DNA from: Fremontodendron californicum
Lineage: Eukaryota > Streptophyta > Magnoliopsida > Malvales > Malvaceae
Length of the DNA: 64,000 nucleotides
Assembly (NCBI GenBank): GCA_030761205.1
Contig: JAULJL010000001.1
Span: 43,751,645-43,815,644, forward strand
Reading direction: 5' to 3'
Below are positions 1 through 8,817 of this stretch, piece by piece (the first letter of the stretch is position 1; each line of letters begins with the position of its first letter). Both the position numbers and the translations under genes were made by a program. Below the pieces are notes generated by a model. That model saw only the letters and a program-made list of their open reading frames with translations. It was not told where the DNA came from and did not search any database.

Positions 1-2540
1 GCTAACTTTAGCTGGCCTTCCTTCCCTTTCCATAAGAAGCTTGAACATAGCTGCATCAACTTCCTTATGCACTGCTTGGGCAGAACAAAATGTCTGCACC
101 AGAAGTTCTGCAGGTGAAACAGAACTGATTGGATAAGCTGAAGCCTTCCAGCATAAGACAAGAACTTTGTTGCCCATCCTCTAACCCTTGCTGTCACCTT
201 TTCCAAAAGTGGCTCGCAGTCCGTCATAGTTAATCTTCTAGTGACTAATGGAACCCCCAGGTATCTGACAGGCAGTGTGCCTGTATTGAACCCTGTGGAC
301 TCTCTGATGAGCCTTAATTCTTCTCTGTCAATTCCTGTGGAGAAGAACTCACTTTTGGTGCTATTAAGTTGGAGCCCTGAGTAGGTGTAGAATTGACTTA
401 GCACTAGCTGAATACCCTTCACTGAATCAAGATTGCCCTTGGCAAAGATTAGCAGATCATCAGCAAAACTCAGATGAGTTAAATGAAGCTTTTTGCACTT
501 TGGATGATAAGAGAAAACCCCATACTGTGCTGCTGAGTCCAGCAACTTAGACAGGACATTGATAGCAATCACAAAGAGGTAGGGGGAAAGGGGATCACCT
601 TGCCTGACTCCTCTTGCCCCCTTAAAGAAGCCCATAAGTCCTCCATTAACAGATATAGAGAAGTAACTGGTGGAAATGCAATTGTCAATCCAATCAATGA
701 ACTGCTGAGGGACCTGCATTGCCTTCAAGACAGCAAAGATGAAATCCCAGCTGATAGTATCAAATGCCTTTTGCAAATCCACTTTTATGGCACATCGTGG
801 GGACAGTGTATTCCTACCATAGCCTCTAACTAACTCCTGAGCAAGCAGGATATTGTCTGTGATACTCCTGCCTGGAATGAAGGCACTCTGATTGGGACAG
901 ATCACCAATGGAAGACTGCTCTTGAGTCTGTTAGTCAGAATCTTGCTGATGCATTTGTAAAAGACTGTACAACAGGAAATTGGTCTGAAATCTCTCATTG
1001 TGCTTGGATTAGGGCATTTTGGAATGAGAGCCACACTAGTTGAATTGAAGGCTTTGTGCATCACTCCTGTCCTGAAAAAGAACATTGCAGCCTCTGTGAC
1101 ATCCTCACCAACAACTTGCCAAGCTGTTTTGAAGAAGTGAGCTGTGAATCCATCTGGCCCTGGACTCTTGTCACTATGAATCGAAAACATTGCTTCTTTT
1201 ATCTCTGCAGGAGTTACCCTTTTAACCAGTTCTGCTTGGTGCTCTTCAGAGATGGAAGTCTGAAGAAGTTCAGCAAGCAAATCCTGATTACAGCCCTTGA
1301 CCATATGGTCTTTGGATCCCAACAAGTTCTGGAAGTAGGAGACTGCTTCTATAGCAATCTGATCAAAGTTTTCAAGTCTGTTTCCTTGTGCATCCGTCAA
1401 AGAATGTATGGTATTTTTGCTCAACTTTGCCCTTACCATCCTATGGAAGAAGCCTGTATTTTGGTCTCCTTCCTTTAGCCATTGAATTCTGGATTTCTGC
1501 TTGTAAAAGCTTTCCTCATCTTTGAGAAGATTATTGAAATCCCTGGAAAGGATATCTTTCTTTGCTGCCAGTTCAACATCTGCAGGCTTCCTTAGTAGAT
1601 GGATCTGCACTTCTGCTAATTCCCTTCTTTTGGCTTGTACCTTCTCAGTAATAGCTCCATACTTTTTGAAATTGAAATTCTTTAGCTTCTGCTTCACTCT
1701 CTTCAATTTGATATGCAAATTGGACATAGGATCGCCTCTGGTAGGTTCCTGCCATGAGCTCTCAACTATATCCATGAACTCTGCATCCCTAGTCCAGTAA
1801 TTGAAAAACTTGAATGGTTTGGGAGGAGAGTGATTCTCCAAGCTGGTTTTGATTAGTGCAGCACAGTGATCAGAGGTTTCAGGTGCAATAAATTCCACAT
1901 AGGAATGTGGGAAAGAGATGAGCCATTGATCATTGATCATCACCCTATCAAGCTTCTTGGCAAGATGATTTTCTTGATGATTTGACCAGGTAAAGATTGG
2001 ACCAACAAATTGGTGATCCATCAATGCATTCTGTTCAATGCAAAGTTGGAAATCTTTCATATCTGAGGTACTGTGTTGGGATCCATTAAAGCATGAGCTT
2101 TCTGATGGATGAGCTACCACATTATAATCTCCTGCCAAAATCCATGGCGCACCTTGAGTAGTTCCACTGAGGGAATGCAAGTGTGACCAGAGCAATTTCC
2201 TTCTGCTTCCTTCATTACTTCCATAAATGGCAGACAAATAAAACCTCAGAGAGTTCAGATTAATCTGGCATGTGATGGACTGTTCTGTTGAGTCCTTCAT
2301 ATCAACATCCAGGTGAACCTTACTAAGGATCCAAATTCTTCCATTTGAAGCTTCAGAGTAGTTATGATGGAGATTCCATCCCTTAAAATGCATGTCAACA
2401 ATCTTCTGCACTTTAGGTAACTTTACTCTAGTCTCAATAAGACAGACAATATCAATCTGCAACTTAGAAATTCTACTGACTACATGTTTCTGCCTTAGAG
2501 GACAATTGAGTCCTCTAACATTCCAAACAAGGATGTTCAT
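1..2540 (-). CDS. LINE (L1-type) ORF2: endonuclease/reverse transcriptase, open to the left edge
   Basis: Read on the minus strand from the ATG at 2540, this frame shows no stop for about 846 codons and leaves the window still open. The N-terminus begins MNILVWNVRG, the start of an endonuclease/exonuclease/phosphatase (EEP) domain, followed by AGDYNVV and SDHC motifs. The reverse transcriptase core carries SPGPDGF, RPISCC, QSAFIPGR, KVDLQKAFD, GVRQGDPLSPYLF and the catalytic FADD box at 467-456. The zinc-binding C-terminal domain expected in plant L1 elements would lie beyond the left edge. The start overlaps the ORF1 stop by one base (TAATG). This enzyme nicks target DNA and copies its own RNA by target-primed reverse transcription. 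It is a close relative of the plus-strand element at 36748-41765, which has lost its frames, so this copy is the younger or better preserved one. Confidence 0.9.
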   Translation of the reverse strand, partial: MNILVWNVRGLNCPLRQKHVVSRISKLQIDIVCLIETRVKLPKVQKIVDMHFKGWNLHHNYSEASNGRIWILSKVHLDVDMKDSTEQSITCQINLNSLRFYLSAIYGSNEGSRRKLLWSHLHSLSGTTQGAPWILAGDYNVVAHPSESSCFNGSQHSTSDMKDFQLCIEQNALMDHQFVGPIFTWSNHQENHLAKKLDRVMINDQWLISFPHSYVEFIAPETSDHCAALIKTSLENHSPPKPFKFFNYWTRDAEFMDIVESSWQEPTRGDPMSNLHIKLKRVKQKLKNFNFKKYGAITEKVQAKRRELAEVQIHLLRKPADVELAAKKDILSRDFNNLLKDEESFYKQKSRIQWLKEGDQNTGFFHRMVRAKLSKNTIHSLTDAQGNRLENFDQIAIEAVSYFQNLLGSKDHMVKGCNQDLLAELLQTSISEEHQAELVKRVTPAEIKEAMFSIHSDKSPGPDGFTAHFFKTAWQVVGEDVTEAAMFFFRTGVMHKAFNSTSVALIPKCPNPSTMRDFRPISCCTVFYKCISKILTNRLKSSLPLVICPNQSAFIPGRSITDNILLAQELVRGYGRNTLSPRCAIKVDLQKAFDTISWDFIFAVLKAMQVPQQFIDWIDNCISTSYFSISVNGGLMGFFKGARGVRQGDPLSPYLFVIAINVLSKLLDSAAQYGVFSYHPKCKKLHLTHLSFADDLLIFAKGNLDSVKGIQLVLSQFYTYSGLQLNSTKSEFFSTGIDREELRLIRESTGFNTGTLPVRYLGVPLVTRRLTMTDCEPLLEKVTARVRGWATKFLSYAGRLQLIQSVLFHLQNFWCRHFVLPKQCIRKLMQLCSSFLWKGKEGQLKL

Positions 2541-3856
2541 TAATGAAGAGTTGGAGAGTGACTCCCCAAGGCAGAAGCCTTACCTCGAGCCTTTCCCTTG
2601 TCAATAGGCCCCTTCCTTCTCTTCAAATTCTTCATCAGATCTGCCACCCCTGCTGCAGCAGCCCTAGGCTTTCTTGTTTCTTCTGAAAAAACAACCTGAT
2701 GAGAGTGGCTTTCATTCCTATCCTCCATAAGTGACTCTGTGTTACCAGTATCCTTCTCATTTTCAGGAACAGATTCCAATATTGCAAATCTGTTGTCTGA
2801 ACCCATAGCTCCTGTGTCTGAGGTGGAACCGCGTTCTGTCCCAGATGGAACTGGCCTTTCCAATTGCTCTGTGATGACCTGAGCAGGTAATTCTATCTGC
2901 TTTTCAGAGGTCCTTGAAATCGTCTGCTCATCAGGAATCCTCAACTCGATCTGCTCATTCTGAATCTTCTGCTTAGGAATCCATTTTTTGGTAGGAATTT
3001 CCTTTGGCAGGCGAGGACAACTTTTGTTATTGTGACCAAAAATACCACAGTGAATACACTTCTGAGGTATCCATGGTGCCTCAACTGTGATAGGGATCAC
3101 TGAGCCATTTCTGAGCTCCACTGCAATCGAATTGGGCAATTCTTGAGCCACATCAATCTCAACACAAACTTTAGCATATGCTAGCCTTTGCTTATTTGCA
3201 GTTATATTGTCCATATAGAGAGGGGTGCCAATGGCGCTAGCTATATAGCTCAGACCTCTCATTGTGAATAATTCCAATGGGACATTGCTCAGATGAATCC
3301 AGATAGGAAGCTTTTCCATGTTGAATTCTAAGGTGTTCAGGTCTGGTTCCCATTTCCTCAAGATGATTGGGCTGTTTTGGATGTGCCAAGGTCCATGTTC
3401 AAGCACCCAATCTCGTGTCTCTACATTATGGAACTGAAGGACATAGAGATTCCTTCCTACTGGCTTAATTTGGAGATCTCCATCTTTTCCCCATAATATA
3501 TTAGCCAGCTTATTGAACAAACTGAAATTTGGAGGTTTCCCTATAAATTGCGCAATCAATGAGTTCTTCCATTGAAGAATTCCTTCTTCGAATACTTCAT
3601 CTGGTGGTTTTACAGTAACTTTCCCATCCATCTTCATCGGAGGAAAGAATCTCAGAGTTTGATTTTCAGCTGCAGCAAACAGTTTCCTCCAATCAGTAGC
3701 TGCTACATCAGCAGCATGGTTAGATACAACGGATTCTGTTCTTTGTTCTTCTACAATCTCCCTTGATCGTTCCACCAATTTACCACGATCCATTCCAGCT
3801 TGGCTCAAGAAAGTTCCCCTAGCTTGAGTCGAGAGCGTGTCTGCTAATTTGCGCAT
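2540..3856 (-). CDS. LINE ORF1: RNA-binding gag-like protein (DUF4283 plus CCHC zinc knuckle)
   Basis: This complete 438-residue frame encodes the nucleic-acid-binding ORF1 protein of the same LINE. Residues about 55-220 match the DUF4283 domain typical of plant L1 ORF1 and Ty-like gag proteins (for example WVLEHGPWHIQ and LPIWIHLSNVPLELF). A zinc knuckle CIHCGIFGHNNKSC (C-x2-C-x4-H-x4-C) follows. The C-terminal third is polar and ends in a short basic stretch. The predicted role is to coat the element RNA in a ribonucleoprotein with ORF2. No stop or frameshift interrupts it, unlike the homologous ORF1 at 36943-38256. The first ATG at 3856 is used because the frame is open from there; a later Met at about residue 22 is also possible. 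Confidence 0.9.
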   Translation of the reverse strand: MRKLADTLSTQARGTFLSQAGMDRGKLVERSREIVEEQRTESVVSNHAADVAATDWRKLFAAAENQTLRFFPPMKMDGKVTVKPPDEVFEEGILQWKNSLIAQFIGKPPNFSLFNKLANILWGKDGDLQIKPVGRNLYVLQFHNVETRDWVLEHGPWHIQNSPIILRKWEPDLNTLEFNMEKLPIWIHLSNVPLELFTMRGLSYIASAIGTPLYMDNITANKQRLAYAKVCVEIDVAQELPNSIAVELRNGSVIPITVEAPWIPQKCIHCGIFGHNNKSCPRLPKEIPTKKWIPKQKIQNEQIELRIPDEQTISRTSEKQIELPAQVITEQLERPVPSGTERGSTSDTGAMGSDNRFAILESVPENEKDTGNTESLMEDRNESHSHQVVFSEETRKPRAAAAGVADLMKNLKRRKGPIDKGKARGKASALGSHSPTLH

Positions 3857-4400
3857 TTTAAAAGTCCTTCTCCGACTGGATCATGAAAATACTTGATTGT
3901 GTTTTTTGGTCGTCAAAGGCGCAGATCAGAGCATCATCACCTAAAATCAGCAGCTTGAAACATCAATCTGATGCACCAGCGATCAAAGTCGGACACTGGC
4001 AACCAAGATCTGAAGCGCCAGGGACCAGATCTGGCACTGCCAGTGCCGATCTGGTGTGCTAGCGACCAGATCTAGTCCTTTATTGCAGATCTGGGCGGGA
4101 GGGACTTTATTGCAGATCTGGGCGGGTAGGCGGGGCTTGGGGCTGAGATGTTGGCGGGTGGAGGTGAGGGCGCTGGGCTGGAGGCTGGAGGCTGGGCCTG
4201 GGCGCAGGGGCGCTGTGGTCGGGGTGCAGGGAGAGAGGGAACTGGAAGCTGGGTTGGGGCGAGACAGGATTTTGGCTGCGCCAGGTGAAGGATGCGCACG
4301 TGTTTTTCCCTGTTTCTGATAGTAGGAAGGAAGGTTGTTTGCTCCGAACTCTGAAACGCTTGAAAGATCCGACCAAAAAAGCAAGCAATCTCGAAGTATG
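3857..4400 (-). other. GC-rich probable 5' leader of the minus-strand LINE
   Basis: This stretch lies directly upstream of LINE ORF1 and is far more GC-rich than anything else in the window, especially 4050-4300. It repeats CAGATCTG-type words and contains a 27-bp tandem duplication (4079-4105 and 4106-4126 onwards, sharing TTTATTGCAGATCTGGGCGGG-type sequence apart from the last bases). LINE leaders often carry the internal promoter, which is the likely role here. The exact 5' end of the element cannot be fixed because its other end, and so its target-site duplication, is outside the window. Frames within it are GC-driven and not convincing genes. Confidence 0.5.
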
Positions 4401-4499
4401 CTAACAGGAAAAGAAAAAAGAACTTACAGGAAAGAAGAGATTGGGATTTCTTGAGCAGGAACAGAGAGCTTCTAATTTGGAATTAAACTTACACGTTTC

Positions 4500-4663
4500 T
4501 TAATTTTTTCCCTAAATTCATTCTATTATGAATTTCTTGAAGCAAAGGAAGAAAGGCATGAAGCTTTAAAAGAGATCAGGAGAAAGGAAAATGAAAAGCA
4601 GGAAAGAATTAGAGAGAAAAGGCGGCAGCAAAAGGGTGGCGCAAGGCGGAACAGGGTAAAGAT
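4500..4663 (+). other. Coding-like orphan segment, highly charged helix
   Basis: On the plus strand one frame is open from about 4500 to past 4660 and reads as a lysine-, arginine- and glutamate-rich helix (it includes EERHEALKEIRRKENEKQE and ends KGGARRNR). Such composition is unusual for random AT-rich intron sequence and looks like the last exon of a coiled-coil protein. No start codon, partner exon or recognised family was found. It lies between the LINE leader and LHT exon 2, on the opposite strand to both. It may be a captured gene fragment or chance. Confidence 0.25.
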
Positions 4664-5006
4664 ATGTAAAAGGGTTCGGCTTTGCTTTTCCTGTTTTCTT
4701 CTCTTGGGAACATTTTGAGTGGACTTTTTTTAAAATAAATAATTTGTCCTACAATACATGCGTTAATATCTTTCGAAAACAGTGAATATAACATAGTAAA
4801 ATTGATTTGAAAAGAATAAAAGTTGGTATACTATTTTGATCACGATTAACCCTGATGACACCTAATTCTATTACATTCCGAAGTCAGAAAATTGAACTGA
4901 GGGTCTTAATAATTAATTGGTTAAGCTCACATGGAGTCAAATTCCCCTAAAATTTTACAGCTAGCTTTATCCCTCAACAGTTACATATATGAATCTTGGC
5001 TCTTAC

Positions 5007-5666
5007 CAAAAGCTGCCATGGAAAGTCGGAGGTATCGGCTGTACCGTATCCCAGATTCTGATTCATGCAGCTGAATCAGTAACCATAGTGTGTATAACTG
5101 CCAAATAAAAGCTAGTGATAGGCATATAACTCCCCAGACCCTGCAATAAGTAGCATATCATATGTTGTTTAAATAATTTTCATTAGAATCCCCCGCAAGG
5201 GAAGTTCATTTAATTAGGGTTTGACAGCTTTTCCTCTATTTTGTTTTAAGAAGAACAGAATTTGGGGTTTGGCAACTTACCAACCAAGAGTGGTGAAAGC
5301 TAGAGGAAGAACGAGAGCTTGAAATCCTATTCCTGAACTCAGTGTGTGAAATGCTGAGTAGTATGCGTTACCATTTCTGGACTCAGTTATGGGAAGCCAA
5401 GCTTCCTGCGGGTCAAGCTTGGTGAAGTGTCCAACTTCTTCCAGGTAACCTTGCATGCTTGCAATTGCCTTTTTCATGGGGCTAGCTACAGGAGTCATCA
5501 AACGTGTAACAAAGGGGCTCTTGGGGGTTTTGGAGGCTGAATCAAGCAGCGGTGACCGAGTCATTGATAGGCAATTGAGTTGAAGTGGAGGTGCTGCGAT
5601 GTCCAATATTTCCAATCCCGGCCTCCTTGTTGCTGGGCTCGACTGTACTTCCACCAGCTCACCCAT
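5007..5666 (-). CDS. LHT-like 8 type amino-acid transporter, exons 1 and 2 only
   Basis: Exon 1 runs 5666-5281 and exon 2 runs 5140-5007, joined in frame across a GTAAG...TGCAG intron. The protein starts MGELVEVQSS and contains GYLEEVGHFTKLDPQEAWLP, SRNGNAYYSAFHTLSSGIGF and, from exon 2, FIWQLYTLWLL and RYSRYLRLSMAAFG. These match the N-terminus of plant lysine/histidine transporter-like 8 proteins (AAAP superfamily), proton-coupled amino-acid importers of the plasma membrane with about 11 membrane spans. Exon 2 ends with a good donor (GTAAGA), but no further exons are seen before the minus-strand LINE. Either the LINE sits in intron 2 and the remaining exons lie off the left edge, or the gene is truncated. 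The start at 5666 is the first in-frame ATG; a three-codon upstream ORF precedes it. Confidence 0.8.
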
Positions 5667-5668
5667 CC

Positions 5669-5679
5669 TTACCAAGTCA

Positions 5680-5680
<1 letters not shown>
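5669..5680 (-). promoter_or_regulatory. Minimal upstream ORF of the LHT-like gene
   Basis: ATG ACT TGG TAA ends two bases before the transporter ATG at 5666. A three-codon upstream ORF this close would force initiating ribosomes to skip it by leaky scanning or to reinitiate. Confidence 0.45.

Positions 5681-5683
<3 letters not shown>

Positions 5684-5712
<29 letters not shown>
5684..5712. repeat. (CT)n microsatellite in the LHT-like 5' leader
   Basis: About 14 CT units (GA on the gene strand) lie immediately upstream of the LHT-like start, extending into a CT-rich tract to about 5735. GA-repeats in 5' leaders are common in plants and can bind BBR/BPC GAGA factors. Confidence 0.9.
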
Positions 5713-5715
<3 letters not shown>

Positions 5716-5739
5716 TTCTCCTCTCTTCTTCAAGGATTA

Positions 5740-7351
5740 TAATAGAGGAATATCTAAAATGGCAAGTGACCAAACAAAGTTCAATGAGGGGTTTGGCGAG
5801 CTCTCTCTTCAGCAGGGTTTGTTCTTCTCTCTCTATACAAGTGAAGATTCAAAGAGAGAATCTGATCTCTGCTTTGGATTTGAACTGAAATAATTGTTGT
5901 GTTGTGTCCAACATGCTTTTAAAGTAATAATTCACGTCGTGGTGGTTGTGGATGCTGAGTAGGTGAAAATATGGACCCCAACAAGCGTCAATAGTGGAGA
6001 GTTTTGATAAAGTGAAAGCTTTGACTGACCCCATTTGGCTGCTGTTATTTTCATCTAAAGATAACCCAACCAGTAAGTGTTTGACGCTTTTTTCTCTGTC
6101 TGTTTTTGGACCTTAATCGGCAGCCACCATGCCCGTGTCATGTCAGCCATATTAATTACATCTGCTTCGTTATATCATCATTTCATTTTTTGCTCGAGTT
6201 ACATCAATCTATAGCTAATTCTGATCAAAATTTGGAAAAACGAATGTGAAAATTTTCCTGAATGAAACTTCTTTCTTCTGATTGCCATCATTACAATCTT
6301 ACTTTTAACTGTAAAATTCATACGAATCAATGTTTGAATGATGTTGATTAATGGATGAGGTTGACTAAAACCAATTCAACCGACGGGATAAAAGAGTTGA
6401 GATTCCAACAATTTTTGAGCAGCTTAAAAGTTATATTAATTTGCATTGCAACCTTTGGTGCAAGACCGAAAGGCTTGTGTACTTTCTCTGATTCTTCTTT
6501 TCTGATCCCTTAGTTTGTCCTGTTCTTCAAAATGCTTTTGATTGAATAATTTCCTCTGCCTTGTGTGGTGGTGTGTGTGTCTAGTACCTATATATCATGA
6601 ATAGACTAATTATAAAAAGAAAGATCATCAATTGAATGGTTAGGGAAAATCATAATACGTCTCGCTCATATGGTTGGTGGCCACTGGGCTTAGCTATAAC
6701 TAATGAAGTAGTACAAAACAAAGAGGGTCAGGGCAGTTTCCATGTAAGTTCTGGTATATCTTTTTTTTGCATTTTATTGGGTTAGTGGCACTAAAGAGAA
6801 GCATATATTTTTTCTGTATCATTTCCTTTGTGAAAGTTGTTTTGTAGCTTTCACTTTTTCCTTCCTTTGGTGAAGCATCTCCAATTTTTATTTTCTTTCC
6901 ACTTTGTTACCCTTGTCTTTTGCTGAAGAGGATTATGTTAGATTCATATATAGCTTTGTATCAATGATTTTAAAGTCGTGGATGGCGGAAATGGATTGCT
7001 TTTGATAATTTATTTAATTTTTTTTTTTATTTCAAAGGTTAAGGTACATAATAAGAGTTGTATTTGTATATAGATCCTTACTCATAAAATCTCATCTTCA
7101 TTAAACAAAACAAAAAGAAAAAGGATTTTAAAGTCTTAAAGCCCTGTTGAAAGGATGTTGATCAGTATGATCAGTATTCAGTACCGTGCGTTTAAGGTAT
7201 CAATGTAGTGGGATTCCTAAACGGACTATTAATGAATTATTTTTAATTTAAGTGTACTGTTTGATGCAAATATTTTTTTAAGGTCTTGGGTGTGTTACTT
7301 TTAGCTATTAGATATAAAAAGAAAAGATTTTGCTAACAACTCAGCCATTCC

Positions 7352-7388
<37 letters not shown>

Positions 7389-8817
7389 AATATATTCATT
7401 CGATATATTGAAAATGATGAATAAAATTATTAATTTTTATATTTAATATAACACTTGTATCATAAATAATATATTAATTAATTTAAAAAAATGCCCGAAG
7501 GATACTCGTAAGTAAAAACCAAAAACAATAATATGGAACAAACGTTGATGCTCAGGAAATAAAAAATAGGAGCATAAATTTTAGTTTATACGGGCATACA
7601 TTGTGACGGTAAGCCCAATAATATGCGCCAATTGCGAGAGGAAACAGGCACAATACAATGATCAAATATGCAGTATTCACCCCCTGCCTTCCACATTGGT
7701 ATCTTAGATGGTTTCTTTTGGAGGGCATGGCCGCCGGAGTAAAAGGAAAATCACAACATTAATTAAGGAAGCCTTTTGACTGCATTGAATTCTCTTTTCT
7801 CCTTTGAATTCACTCTACTACTAGTATTTTTTTATTCAAAAGCATACAAGTAATTTGCAATTTGGTTTAAACTATATATGAGATTGGGAACATTATCTTT
7901 CTTTAACTTTTTGAAAGCTCTGATACTGATAATAATTAATAATAATATATAATGCACAATCTCTTGATTTTGTCAAAGACAAAGGGCTATATTTTAGTAA
8001 CTAATTGGCTATGTTTCCTTTTTACCAAGCATTTTGTATCTCTCCTTACAGTAGAAATTAAAATGTTTATGGATCAATTGAAATAGAAAAACCTTGTAAG
8101 AAGAGATTTGTATTCAATATAAATACTTAAATAAATATAATCAAACAAAAGAGACACGACTTGAATATTCATGATTAGCACTTGTTTTTGTGAAAAGTAA
8201 TGTTCTTAATGATTTAAAATTCGACTACTTCTTTTTATTAGTTTTAATCATTCATAGGTGGGCTTACTTACTTTTTGGATACTAATTAACCCAAGGCCCA
8301 CTATTTTACCCCCAAGATAGACGGAATCCTTTAAGCATAGGCATAAACGGGCCTGGCTGTCTCTTGAAAGAAGAGGTTTTCATGGAAATGGATTGGGCCT
8401 CCCAGTTGCCTTCCACTAATCACAGGCACGTAGAAGACAATAGAATCACGGTTTCCTCCCTTTCCCGTATAATATAATACTGGAAACAGACAAGAACTTA
8501 AAAGAAGAAATTCAATAAATAATAAATGCACAATGATGTGAAAGGATTGACAAATCAGGATAAGCGACAACTGGAAATCCAGCATTTCCACAGACGAATT
8601 TAACAGTAAATTACAAGTATCAGGTAATAGAATGAATCGTGTTCTAGATAAAAATTCACTAATCCGGGCCCCTTTGAATGTGCGAATAATTGGCGTTAGT
8701 TTATTAGCTATTACCAATACAAACGATTTCAATCAATCCTGTGTTAATAGGAAAGAAAGTCAACAGCATCTTCATATGGCTTGAAAAGCTGGGGAGGCAA
8801 ACATCCCAGAATTTGTC
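5740..8817. other. Intergenic spacer between LHT-like promoter and LDL1 3' end
   Basis: AT-rich sequence with no convincing gene. It contains the LHT-like promoter side (about 5.7-6.5 kb), an (AT)n run at 7359-7385, and the probable 3' UTR of LDL1 below 8817. A 133-codon minus frame at 8331-8732 has no recognisable domain and lies in that 3' flank. Confidence 0.6.

Noticed and set aside
1056..2607. Plus-strand frames of 71-140 codons at the left edge
   Set aside because: Antisense shadows of the intact LINE ORF2.
4056..4388. Overlapping frames on both strands, Pro/Ala/Gly/Arg-rich
   Set aside because: GC-rich LINE leader opens several frames at once; none has a domain or codon pattern of a gene.
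8331..8732. 133-codon minus-strand frame behind LDL1
   Set aside because: No recognisable domain; it lies in the LDL1 3' flank and its composition looks non-coding.
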